The position numbers and the translations under genes were made by a program. A model generated the notes under the pieces. It was given only the letters and a program-made list of their open reading frames with translations, was not told where the DNA came from and did no database searches. DNA of 64,000 nt from Prostheceraeus crozeri. Taxonomy: Eukaryota; Platyhelminthes; Polycladida; Euryleptidae. The stretch is taken from assembly GCA_907163375.1 (NCBI GenBank), contig CAJQUW010001624.1, forward strand, positions 217,073 to 281,072. The letters are read 5' to 3'. Shown piece by piece: positions 1 through 11,320 of this stretch; position 1 is the first letter of the stretch, and each line of letters begins with the position of its first letter.

Positions 1-889
1 GAAATTATACATTTTTCTGTGGATCTTGATTTTTGGTTAAAGAAAAATGAACGCTCATTGTTATTTTTGAGCTTGTTACTAAGTTATCGGCTGTCACTGT
101 CAGTTATAGGAATGGTTCAGGAGCTCGTATCCACCGCAATCCTCGAGTGGTCGGACGAAAATTTTCAAAGCACTAGAATTCTCAGAGATAGCTTCTAGAT
201 GATCGATTGCTGAAGGATAAGTCCTTCAATCGATGTCTAAGAGGCGCAATATCATGCACGTATTTGAATGATGTTGATCTGATTTATGCATAATTCTGGA
301 AAATCATTTCGAACAAAAATTTCTTCATGATCAAACACGTTACTGTGCAGCTCCGAAGTATGTAAGCATTATACAGTCCGGAATGACAAACCGGTGTCAA
401 TAGGGCCACATAAAGTTATTGACATTAGTGTACCCTTCAAAGGAGATGATAGCCACGACTGACTGAAGAAGAAGCTTTCAAAAAAAATGGTAGCTGTGCT
501 CTACAGCGTCACCATTCGAGTTATCCCACTGACCCAAGCAAAATCTAGAGTTCAAGGCTCAAGGACGGATTTTCAATCAATTCACAATCGAACGTCCTCT
601 ACCAATTCAGTTATGCATGCTTCAGCAGATGCATCGGCCGAGTCGAGAGGACACTCACACAGATTACCGAGGACATCCTAGAGTGACTTAGAAGAGGTGA
701 CACCGATGGCACGAAGCCATCAAGCAGCATCGCCAAGCATCTTCTCTTCGATGTGGCTGTGCTCCCTCCCCTGGATTCCCTGTGCTGCAGAGAGGAAGGT
801 GTTGGCTTTAGTTTGGTGTTTTACAAGGTCTAGGTACATATTTGCAGATCGAAGCCTGATCTTTGCGCCCAGGAGAATACAGTTTCGCC
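1..889. other. No recognised gene; somewhat GC-richer block at 330-889
   Basis: Short frames at 487-681 and 697-900 show no recognisable domain. The block adjoins MITE1 copy A at 890. It may be a fragment of an unrecognised repeat. Confidence 0.4.
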
Positions 890-1408
890 CACAGAATTAG
901 ATAGGTCGTCTCTTCTTCTCTTTGACTAGAAAGGAAGTATTAGAACATGGAACGCTGATGAAATGGCACAATCTGTTGACATAATGCCATAGCAATCGAA
1001 CAATGAGCAGCCAGTTCAACATTAAACACGCCAAATTGTGCGAAGCATCAGTGACTGTTATCAACCGGATCACACAGCAAAGGACACAGACGATGTGAGG
1101 TTCCAAGAAAAGTTTGTGAAAGTTTTCTCGTGCGCCTGCTAACTTTTGTAATAATGATCGGAGGGCCTAACATTATCGAGAAACTTTTGCGCAATGATCT
1201 GAATTCTTCGAATCTTAAGGAATCGTGGCAATCGGAGCATTTGGAACTAATTCAAAGCAATCCGCAAGCGACGCACGACTATTTTTCCTATCTCTGAAAG
1301 GCATTAAAAATTCCTTTTTGTCCACTTACTAGGTTCCTGTATTTGTCATCATATTGAATCAGTTTGCACTTCCAACAAAGTGACATGCTTAAACAATCTA
1401 ATTCTGTG
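890..1408 (-). mobile_element. MITE1 copy A (non-autonomous, hAT-like)
   Basis: Terminal inverted repeats CACAGAATTAGA (890) and TCTAATTCTGTG (ending 1408) bound 519 bp. It is the reverse complement of the copy at 59575-60087 along nearly its whole length. It has no coding capacity; the small open frames shared by the copies are shadows. The flanks GTTTCGCC and GTCATGCC match at 5 of 8 bases, so the target duplication is decayed. Confidence 0.8.
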
Positions 1409-4400
1409 GTCATGCCATGTTGCGTCATCTGATTGTCTGCTAACCAGCATTTACATGATTGTCTTCATACCCTGCTTTTCATTCCGAGGTGCATCACAGA
1501 GCGCCGGTGAAATATATCAGTGCAATGAAACCTTTTGCAACATCCTCTTCACATAAAACAATTTATTGTAATTTGAATTACTGATTAATCAGCTAGCTTA
1601 TTGAAATCCGATTCATTTGTAATAATACCTTGGTGTTCTTGCATTTTAAGATTGATTTTTTCTCACACTATTTCTTTCTAGTATTAAATAATATTAATCA
1701 AAAAAGTATTTGAATGACAAAATCGTGCAAATCACGTAAATGCGAATTTTCACCGCCTTTGAATTGTTTCCTCTTAGATTAATAACACATCTGTGTGACT
1801 GACCCACAAATTAGCTGTCCACGTGAAATGACCGGTCATGCGCCCAATTAACAATTGGATAAATCACCGAACCTTTGATCTTCATGCATTATCGCCTCCA
1901 TATCCCACTCTAACTTTCAATATCAAGAATAATTGATTGTGGTTGAGCTCGATACCTCAAACCAGGGGGCAGTCAATACAGAGATCTGCTACATCCAAAG
2001 GGAAGGAATCTAATTGAAAATTGTGTCTTCGATGGATGATGGATTCGTTGAATGGACAAACAAACTCTCTTGTCCGCATCTGTTTCGATTAGGGGAGAGA
2101 AAATAGAGACAGATTTGGCATTGATAAGTGGTCTGAAACACTGTTGACATACCCATAGTGTTGAGAAACACGGGGGCAGAGAATTAAACATTACGAAGGC
2201 TTCAAAACGCCGATGACCACTTCTGGTAGGAACACAGATTTGGAAAGTTGTCAAACATTTGCCTTATTTACTCGCAGAGATGGATACTTCCGAGGCAGAT
2301 GGTGAAGTAGATTCTTGCAAAGTCGTTGATGCAAACGGTGGAATTGTGCCTTTATAAAATAAATATCAAAGGCCATTCTGTGATGAATTCTTTGACAGAA
2401 TTTGAATAAAAACAGTTCAATGGTTCTTATTTTTCACCAGTTTTTGGAACGAACACAATTTAAATAGATTTTTGGATGCGAAAATGTTTGAAATATTTTG
2501 TGTATCTTTTTACATTTAGTTCTTACAAACAATTCAACAGCCAACATACATGTAGATAAGGGCGCTAATAATGATTCGTTATGCCGGTATTTCGCACTAT
2601 ATATGACGTACTATATATTTCATGCATGTTATTCTTTATCATATCATAGAGCTGCATTTCAATGAAAATTTCATGTGTGAGTAGGTAGTGTTGAGAAGTA
2701 TTTTTAAAAATGCACAATTAGTCAATCTTAACTTAAATTTACGAATAAAAACACACACATTTCTGTACAACAATGCAATGAAGATTATTCTGAGTTACCA
2801 AAAAATAAATGAAGGAGCTTCTGAATCACAAAGATATCGGTTCTCTCTTTCAGAAATAATAGCCTGAATGAAACGAAGCACATGTAGGAGAGTCTAGACC
2901 AATGTCTCTCAACGTTAAATGTAATTAAAATCTTTCGTATTGAATAATTCATTGCTCCGTGTTTTCTGAATCGAAGTTTTTTTCGGGATCCGTGCGAATA
3001 TTGAATTTTGAATGAAATCTACATACTTTTTAATCAAATTATCTTAGTTTGAAGCGGAAGCTAGCTGCATGGCCCAACGTGAATGGTATGAGACTCAAAA
3101 GAAGATGATGAAATGAGGAGTGTTTGAAATGCAGGTAAATACAAGTGATCGACTGGAAGACCAGGACATAGGTGGATGGATGATGCTTAAGAAGACAACC
3201 GCGAGGAGGAAGTCGGAAATTGGAAGATGGAGAGACGCTCTGAGGGGAACAGCCGACTCAGTTCAGGGTGGAAGATGCAGAAGAGGAGAAGCTATGATTG
3301 GTATCTATAGTAGGAAAGTAGATATTATTTGCTAGAAAAGTTGAACAAAAGTACTCGAAGAATATGTTTGTTCAAAGTAATCTAGAAGTCTGCCGAGATC
3401 TACCCAATTCCTCTTATATGTTGTTACGAGCCTGTCATGCAAATGAATCATTATTACATCTATACATATACAACCAAAGACGAAAGCACTACACAGTTTG
3501 TAGACAAATGACGAATGAACTTTGAATTTCAATAATCAGATGGAGAAGCAAATAAATTAGAGCCAGTAGAAAATTCGAAGTACATGTATATTGAGTGGTA
3601 ATAATGATAATATGCGTGTGTGTGCTTCAATGGAAATCGTATACAAGCAGTTACAGCATGTTAACAGAAATGATGCTAAAAGTAATGGAGGAAGTCACAC
3701 TGTAGACTATGAAATGTAACTTTGATCACAAAAATGAACGACGGTCTCAAAATTATCAGCATTATATGCATATGAACATAAAGTGCTAATTTTCCTTAGG
3801 AGGTAGACTCATTATTACACCCCATCCCCCCTCTGGATCCTCCATACTCTAACTTATTTCGGGAACATGGAAATTTCAAGGTCAATTTTCATCAGAAGTG
3901 GAAGAAATTACCATGATCAGCTATTTCCTTTGTTCCAATGGAAAAATGGAATTTTAGTTCAATTGTTCTCATTGCAATTGTAGAAGATAGTATTGATGAT
4001 GCATGCAAACGGATTCGTCCTAATTTCAGTACACACTTTGACTAATTATGTAACCGTCATTCGAAGACGATCTGATACTTCTAGAAATGATTTAAAATTT
4101 CGTACAATTTAAGCAATCTGGCATCTAAGAAGTAAACCACTATCCTGACGAACGACAACTCACTGCCCGCTACTCACTTTCTATGTCCATGCAGCCGCTC
4201 TAGTCGACGAGCGTCCCGATGCAGACTGACGGGAATTCTAACACGGCAAGAATCACACGCGCGCGAGTGTGATGCATCTCGCCTACGTTGTGTCGTTTCT
4301 CTCAATCCTCCAGGGATAACGAATTGCTATTGATACACCAGCAGCTCCCGCAGTGAAGAAACATAACCGAGTTCGAGGCCCGTGTGGTTCAGGTGGCAAG

Positions 4401-5297
4401 TATAGCACTGGAATGACAGATGGGGAAATCAGTTGACAGGATTCATATGTTTTCATGACGAAGTGGAGGCTGGAGGGATTTTCTTTGGATTATTCATCAC
4501 TTTCAAGCCGCATTTGGGCATTAGGAGCTTCTTGCTTAACTCTCGCCTCACTGATGCGTTTTTCCGAACGTGCCTCACTCGGGGGGAGAGAATTTTGCCC
4601 CCTGATGATCTCCCAAATTATTACACCTACTTTGCCAAACCAGTCATCAATCGAAAGGGCATTGAAAGGGGATTCAGAAAAACAGCATTATTGCTATTTC
4701 TAAGGTCATCTCTGGGCTGAGGTGAAGGTCAAAGATAAAAAAGCGCCAATTCTAAACAAATTTCCATTAGATCACTGTTTGAAATGGAAATGACAACAAA
4801 AACTAATAAACCATACACTAATCAGAAGATCTGGTTCAGGTAGATAATAAAATGATGATTATTAATGGTTATGAGATTGCATCATTGTATTGGATGACGT
4901 CAAAGGTCAAATAATTCAAACTTTTGGTTCAACTCGAATTGAGCTAAAATCGCGGATTTTAGTATTTAGTTTCTGCAAGTGAAGAAGCAACCCAAGTCAA
5001 GCTGGAAATTGTGCACCGGAAGTTACATCAACTTAGAAATTCTCTGTTTATACACCATTACTCTATCCTTTGTCTGGTTTTGAGGTTTTCCTGTTAACGG
5101 CACTTTAATTAGTAATCATTCAGTCAATTAACAATGGAAGTCAATTTATCCATGCTATAAATTGAGTAGGCCTGCAGCAGCGATGGAGCAGGATCAATGG
5201 CTTGGCCCTCTACACAATGTTCCCCAAAGACAAAATGTGACCTTGAGGGACTGATGACCATGTTCATCATCCATGATATATGGCTAAAAAAACCCGT
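1409..5297. other. AT-rich, no gene recognised; CpG-richer patch at 4140-4400
   Basis: No element ends or known motifs seen apart from the candidate exon at 2277. Around 4140-4400 base composition shifts: CACACGCGCGCGAGTGTG is palindromic, and CpGs are frequent. The frames at 3120-3335 and 4433-4720 have no recognised domain. Confidence 0.4.
2277..2363 (+). other. Candidate terminal exon on the plus strand (unproven)
   Basis: An acceptor-like TTATTTACTCGCAG precedes MDTSEADGEVDSCKVVDANG and onward to a TAA at 2355-2357. AATAAA overlaps the end of the frame. No upstream exon is found in the window; it could be the 3' end of a gene that begins outside or chance. Confidence 0.2.
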
Positions 5298-5335
5298 GTC
5301 ACTAAATACGAATCCGTATTTTCCGACGTCACTCA

Positions 5336-6124
5336 GTCAGAATTAGATTGTTTAAACGCATCACTTAGTTAGAAGTGCAAGCTGATTCAAAACGATGACA
5401 CATGCAGGAACTTACTAAGTGGGAAAAAGAAATTTTATTACCTTACAGATATAGGCAACGGTTGTGAGTCGCTTGCGGATTGCTGTGAATTCCTTCAAAA
5501 TGCTCCGATCGCCACGATTCCTTCAGATTCGAAGAATTCAGATTATTGCTCAAAAGTTTGCTCGATGATGTTGGTCATTCCGATCATTATTACAAAAGTT
5601 AGCAGGCGCACGAAAGGGCGTTCGCAAACTTCACTGTAGAACTTGACATCGTCTGTGTCTCTTTGCTGTGTGATCCGGTTGATAACAGTCAATGGAACTT
5701 CTCACAATTTGGCGTGTTGTTTAATGTTGAACTGGCTGCTCATTGTTCGATTGCTATGGTATTAGATCAGCCATAGAAATTGATAACAATAAACTTCTAG
5801 AATGGAAGTAAAGCTTCATGCAATACACAATAGCGGCACAAAAATCGCACGCATATTCACCTCGATACCCTTGTCAACGGCTAAACCATTGGGCTAGAAG
5901 AAGTCACATTTGCAATTCCTAGCTTTTCATTGGTGGTTCATGCCCCAACTTAGTTCCCCCGGATGTGCCGCGACCTTGAGTCAATTTCATTTCTAGTCAA
6001 CTGTAGATAAACAATCTATTTCTATGATGTCAGCAGATTGTGTCATGTCATTTCATTAGCATTACACGTTCGACTATCTCCTTTCTAGTCAAACAGAAGA
6101 AGAGGCGACCTGTCTAATTCTGTG
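5336..6124 (+). mobile_element. MITE1 copy B, interrupted by MITE2
   Basis: This matches MITE1 from a worn left end (TCAGAATTAGATTG) to the right end TCTAATTCTGTG at 6124. A 255-bp MITE2 plus its target duplication interrupts it. Without that insert the length is about 526 bp, agreeing with copies A (519) and C (513). Confidence 0.8.
5772..6026 (+). mobile_element. MITE2, nested in MITE1 copy B
   Basis: This 255-bp block is absent from MITE1 copies A and C. The ends are CATAGAAAT and ATTTCTATG, an inverted pair. It is flanked by AGATCAGC (5764-5771) and ATGTCAGC (6027-6034), an 8-bp duplication with two mismatches, which fits hAT-type insertion. A diverged relative lies at 20567-20808. Noncoding. 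Confidence 0.75.
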
Positions 6125-6379
6125 GCTATTTCATTCAATTGTTCTGTATTTTCTTGAGACTGAAACCCAGTTTGATATCAAGTTCAGTTTTTCGACCAGC
6201 TGCTCTACATTAGAGCCTGTGAAGTGTCACTAAATGCGCATCCGCATTTAACGACGTCACTCATTTTGCTACGATGGTGTAGACACAGCCTCTATGTCAC
6301 TGAAGGAGATCACGACACGTACAATCTCTGTCAGTTTCGCATATCATGGCATTGGAGAGGAGGTGGTAGCAACTCATCG

Positions 6380-6951
6380 CTACCCATACCAACTCATAGC
6401 AATTTGCATCGCTTCAGCCCAATGATCATTGATCCCAACGAAACACGGACACGCATATTCGAAGAGAGAGCGTATATACGAATTATACACAAGATGAAGC
6501 TCATCGCATGTCGAGAAGTAAGAAAGACTGCACAAAACATGAAGACGTGAGGCTGCTTTCTTTTTAATTGCAGTGACGTGGGATCTGAAGCCTAAGTCAT
6601 TATCGATAGTGACACCAAGAATGCTTAATGAAATCACGATTTGAAAATGAGGAAAGATATCAATTCTCGGAGTAGAGCGTCTTTGAGTGAACATGATCTT
6701 ACACTTAGTTGAGTTTATATGGAGATTGTTCTTGGAGCAACAATCCTTTATATGCTCAACTTCACGAGTGATAATTTCGGTAGGATTGTTGCCTCGCAAC
6801 AGTGGAATTATCATATACACATCATCAGCATATTTGACCAGCTTTGTTTCCTGGCAAGCAGACATCAAATCTCCAACAAAGAAATTAAACAAAAATGGAC
6901 CAATCTTGGATCCCTGAACCACACCGGATGATACTGCATAAGGTTCACTAA
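6380..6951 (-). pseudogene. LINE reverse-transcriptase fragment (domain B to thumb)
   Basis: A continuous minus-strand frame shows LINE reverse-transcriptase blocks in order: SSGVVQGSKIGPFLFN (motif B), KYADDVYM (catalytic YADD, motif C), NLHINSTKCKIM, and LGVTIDNDLGF. A thumb-like stretch with LVYNSYIRSLFEYACP follows. There is no endonuclease and no N-terminal half of the RT. Spacing suits the CR1/Jockey-like group. The frame is open for about 190 codons without a stop, so the fragment is fairly young. Its upstream side is joined to a SINE (6952-7066). Confidence 0.85.
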
Positions 6952-7066
6952 GTGCTGAGTGTTTAGCAAGAATGCAGAGTGCACCTGTTTTAAAAGTCTT
7001 AGATTTGACCCGACCAACGTTTGAACCGCAGTCTCTCGGACGTAGAGCAAACACTCCACCATAAGG
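6952..7066 (-). mobile_element. tRNA-derived SINE head, fused to the RT fragment
   Basis: The minus strand carries a tRNA-like head with an A-box-like TGGTGGAGTG and a B box GGTTCAAACG. A body follows that matches the SINE at 22616-22806 and the 40085-40255 copy. The match ends at about 6952, where RT sequence begins in the same orientation and reading frame. So the first 30 or so codons of the long frame here are SINE-derived. Confidence 0.75.
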
Positions 7067-7960
7067 CCATTGCGACGGTGTAGATGTAATTACATTATAT
7101 ATAACTGAATATATCCATCGTTTGGCTATCTTCTACCAACAAATTGGCTCATTGCGAAAAAAAAGTTTTGCTCATAAACTTAACTAATTCAAATTTTAGA
7201 TATTGAGAAAATGAACCATGAATGCACGTATACGTGTATGTGTATAAATTGCGTGATACATGTATGTATGCAAATTGCACATATAATCCCGTCATGTCAC
7301 TAATGCATTCATCACAACATATCCTGCATACGAGGGACATCTTAAAAAACAGGCCGAACTGACCTACATGAGCAGATCGGGGTTCTTCTGAAAGAACGGG
7401 CCTAGGCCCATTCTCAGGTCCACTTTCAAGTCTGCTTACGTCATTGTACTAGGGTATTTGATATCTTAATCTCCCCAAACAGTCGAATTCGACATTCGCA
7501 ATTCATATTAATCACGGACGGATAGTGACAATGAGAAAGGCCTTGGTTGCCTCTTGGCATGCTAGAGATGCGGCATAAAAATATCAAGGTGTATAAGCCA
7601 GCAGATTGGCCATTCATTCAAATTGCATCTTGAATTTTGCATCAAAGATTAATTTCTCATTTTTGCATGAATTATCTTCCCTTCATCATCTTGACCTAAT
7701 CAGAATTTGGAGAATTCTGGATCTACATCAGCTTGGATTTTAACTTGGATCTACATCAGCGTGCGCGGTATATGTTTTCAAAGGGAAACCTAAAGTGATG
7801 ATGTGCAATAGTAAAGTAAATGTGTATAAATGCATAATTGACATCAGCAAGCATTGTGGACGAGGCAGAGGCAGCCGGAAGATACATTCTTGCTATGGAG
7901 GCGGAGAGACGTCTATTAGAAAGCAGCCTCCATAGCCCTGATATTCATGATTACTTACAG

Positions 7961-8200
7961 CAGGGGGTCGGCAACTTGCGGCACACGGGCCAAATGCGGT
8001 CCGCGGTTCCTTTTTAAGATAGCGTCTGTGCGCCCCCGAGGTCTGCAGTACTTTCTTTTGCAAAAATGATCGACACAATGATGATTGTTCAGGACTGACC
8101 ACTCGCGTGAGCAACTGCTGAGTCGCATTCAGCGAGCTAAAAGTAAAACTTAGTTTAACCACAGACGCTCACTTTCAATATGGACTCGTCTTCAATCAAA
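7961..8200 (+). mobile_element. hAT terminus (CAGGGGGTCGGCAAC type), truncated
   Basis: CAGGGGGTCGGCAACTTGCG at 7961 is the classic left end of a widespread animal hAT group, followed by the usual GCGGTCCGCGG-type subterminal sequence. I find no matching right terminus downstream, so the element is truncated or its far end has decayed. The right boundary given is a guess. Confidence 0.6.
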
Positions 8201-9805
8201 CCCGATGACATCGACTCGTTTTCTGACGACACGAATTGTTGTGTGAATGTACATGTGTAAGTTAGATGCTTAAGCGGTCCTTAGTCTTTACTGGAATGAG
8301 CATTTAGTTTGTAAATAGAACAATTAAATATTGAGTTGCATTCTCAGTTGAAAAATGAAAATAGACTTGAATAAATGCTATTTCATCCAATGTCAGGAAT
8401 TTAGTTGAGCATCTATTTGTATTTTCGGCTACTATAAATTTAATTTTTGAGGCTGTGCATCTTAAATGTACAGGACCGCGCTTGGTCGGGTTTGAGCGTC
8501 CAGATTTAGCGGTAAAAACGCGATCGTCCTGACCAAGTTCCTGTTGATGACCTCATTAGAAATAGTCAAATAATTTGTATGCATATTTTGTAGAATTTTA
8601 TTTTACGTTTTTGCTTAAGGAACTAATGTTAATTTTCTTGCACACCTGGTAGATTTTAGATCGCGTAATCCCACTGTGTTAGCTAGATAGCTAGATATGG
8701 TATTTTGATTGGAAACAGACCTGTCCTCTTATCATCTGAATGGGCAGACTTAAATAGAATCTTTTCAATATACTCGTATAAGTGATAAACATAATTTTGA
8801 ACAGAACGACTTACTCGCCAATTCAATACACATGAGGAGAGGAGAACCGTTGTTTGTCCTTCTAGTAGGTATTTTCAAATTTTTAGACATTTTAGGATAT
8901 AAAAATGTTCTTTTAAATCATATTTTGCACCTACTAAAAATTAACTAGTCACAACCTTGCTTTTTTTTAATTTTGCTACCTTGACGCACTTTGCTACGTT
9001 GAACTACTGACGAAAACGGTTTTTAGAAGTTTCCGATTTTTCCTTCAATCTTTCTTTGCGACTCCGATTCCAGTGAAAGGGACCGACATTGATTCTGCAT
9101 CCTGATAAGAAGAGGCAAATTTTTGTATTTTAGGGTAAGTGTAATTCCTAGATAATATTTGGTTTTGTTGACTTTTAGCCACATTCCTTATGAAACGAAT
9201 ATCATTTGATCGCTCTAAGCGAAGTTGTCTGCTTCGTCTGATGATCCCAAACTTTGCTATCTCAGGACACTGACCTACTCGTGTGTCCCATCAGGTCTTT
9301 CTATACAGTCTTGCACTTTGCGATAGGGTATGTCAACTGTTGTCGCCTCTGTTTACGTTTGCTGCCACCTCCAACTGCGTCGCACACCTTGGAGGCTGTC
9401 TCCACATTTTGAAAAATATCGAACTGCGTGGAGATAGCAGGTGCACAGTGGGAGTGAATTTAGGGCATTGCAAGGGCGAACTGAGTAAGCTCCCTTCTCA
9501 CGAATGAGTCCTGTTTTGATACATGCCTTTCTGTGTTGCAGAATGTAACCGTTATTGTCATCAAGTTAAATTCTCTCTGTTAATGATAACGGCATCATCG
9601 CTGTGTGCGGCAAAAATTCTCAGATTGCTCTGTTCCAGGTTGATGGAGGATTTAAAACAGAATTGGTTACAACTCGCTGTGTGACCTCTCTCTTAGCCTT
9701 CCATATTCACGGTGCGACGCCATTGAATTTTTGATCGAAGATTTTCTTTACAAAGGCTGTATAACAGAAAGTATCACAACTCGCATTTTTCACATGGGTT
9801 AACAC
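8201..9805. other. No recognised gene
   Basis: AT-rich. An about 75-bp block at 8318-8395 (TGAAAAATGAAAATAGACTT) is repeated with changes at 35510-35585, so it belongs to a dispersed repeat. The 74-codon frame at 9283-9507 has no recognised domain. Confidence 0.4.
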
Positions 9806-11320
9806 CAGGCCCGTCGCCAGCGGGGGGGGCAAGGGGGGCGCCGCCCCCCCTGTTAAAAATTTCGCCCCTCCTGTTAAATGATGTTCACATGTGTCTACTT
9901 TTAGTTGATGGCAATGGTCATACAAGAAAAGCCTAATAGCATAATTCCATTGCATTGTGAATGGAGTTTTTGACTGACGATAACTATTGACTCATTCAGC
10001 GTGAACATTTCCCACCTGTTACTCATTGCGAATAATTTATGACTTCATCACTTCAGTCCTTCACCACTATTTTGTGTCTCTTTCTGATCATTAGTTTCTA
10101 TTTAAGTTATTAGTTTCTAGGAGTTTCCCTCTTGATTAATTCCTCTGCTGCTCGTCTTTTTGTTATTTCGTGAACTTAACTTCTACGACTGATCTAACCT
10201 ATCCTAAAGGAAAATGCAGTTAAGTTCGGCTAAATTTGTTGATTTTGAAATAGATGATTTGTGGAGAGGAAAGAATGTACAATGGGACGAAATTGAAGCC
10301 ATTACTCGAGACACGTTGGTCAGGACATCACGATGCCACAAAGCGTCTTATTGACAACCATGCAGAAATTGTCTCAACGTTGAAAGAGATCAGTAAGTCA
10401 ATGAATTTGGAGGGCGATCTATCATCGAGAGCCATTGGATTGCGAAAAATTTTGTGTCGACCTAATTTCATGTTCATAGCTGTTGTTATGAAGCGCATAC
10501 TGGGGATTTTGATGCCAATCGACAAAGCATTGCAAAGTCATGCATGTGATCTGCGAAAAGCCATGGAATTAATCTCACAGGTCAAAGAAATGCTCAATGA
10601 AATGAAAAGTGAAAAAGTATTCAGTGATATGCTTGACAGTTGACAGTTGAAAATTGAGTAGTTGCTTTTTTTATTTTCTGTAGGGAACTATACCAGATGG
10701 AGACGAATTTTTAATCAAGACTACGATTGACCCGCTCAGCCGACTGGGAATTACGATTCCAGATGAAGGCGAATTAGATTTGGTGAGACGCTATCTCAAG
10801 AAGAAAATCTACGGGAGGCCTACTTCCACACTTCTCGATGTTTTGCATAATCAAAGATAGGCCTTCCAGTGCACATACGATTTATTTGCGGCGGTGTCAA
10901 CAATGGTCTGTTCCACTGCTGTCTGTGAGGCGTCGTTTTTGGCACTTATCCGCATTGATCGGCCACAACCACGAAGCATGGCGCAGTCTCGACGAGCCAG
11001 TTTGTGCTTTTTGACTTTTGAGAAAGATAGGGTGGAAAATGTTGACGTTCAGTCTGTCTTGAAGACATTTAGCAATGTTCACAAACGCTTACAACTTTTT
11101 TGAATTACATTTGAATACTTAATCTGTGCATGTTTTAATTTAGATAACTTGCGATTACAATAGAAAGTACGAAAATACAGATATGTGAAGCACAGGAATG
11201 TCAAATATGCATGATTAGGTATATTGGTTATGTGCTTCATTGAATATAAAAATCACAAACGCTTGCCCCTCCAGTCAAAAGCTGAGCCCCCCCTGTAAAT
11301 CCATTCTGACGACGGGCCTG
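9806..11320 (+). mobile_element. hAT transposon, internally deleted, with perfect 8-bp target duplication
   Basis: The ends are CAGGCCCGTCGCCAG and, inverted, CAGGCCCGTCGTCAG. GTTAACAC flanks both sides (9798-9805 and 11321-11328), the 8-bp duplication expected of hAT. The first 60 bp hold G- and C-runs that can fold back. Coding remnants are listed separately. At 1,515 bp it lacks the N-terminal zinc finger and the first part of the catalytic domain, so it was probably mobilised in trans. The exact duplication implies recent insertion. Confidence 0.92.
10254..11103 (+). pseudogene. hAT transposase, C-terminal portion
   Basis: The first open segment (10254-10643) has LKPLLETRWSGHHDA, matching the hAT LxxLxxTRW motif, then helical sequence. 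The last segment (about 10880-11103) has VSTMVCSTAVCEASFLALIRI and an arginine/serine-rich stretch leading to NVDVQSVLKTF, the hAT dimerisation domain. Between them, 10684-10857 reads GTIPDGDEFLIKTTIDPLSRLG. It starts after a T-rich tract ending TGTAG, which could be an acceptor, so a small intron around 10644-10683 is possible. The N-terminal half of the transposase is absent. Confidence 0.85.

Larger units (their letters stand above)
5298..6266 (+). repeat. Two copies of a 38-bp partly palindromic motif flanking MITE1 copy B
   Basis: GTCACTAAATACGAATCCG at 5298-5335 and GTCACTAAATGCGCATCCG at 6227-6264 each continue to CGACGTCACTCA. The core AAATGCG...CGCATTT is self-complementary. About 890 bp separates them; MITE1 with its nested MITE2 lies between. 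Confidence 0.7.

Noticed and set aside
897-1106. 69-codon frame whose translation reappears at 59889-60080
   Set aside because: The resemblance comes from MITE1 being repeated. The frame is not preserved in copy B, so it is not a conserved protein.
3120-3335. 71-codon frame; another frame here reads GRPGHRWMDDA, like the end of some LINE ORFs
   Set aside because: Only one short motif matches and no RT or tail is nearby, so a LINE call is not supported.
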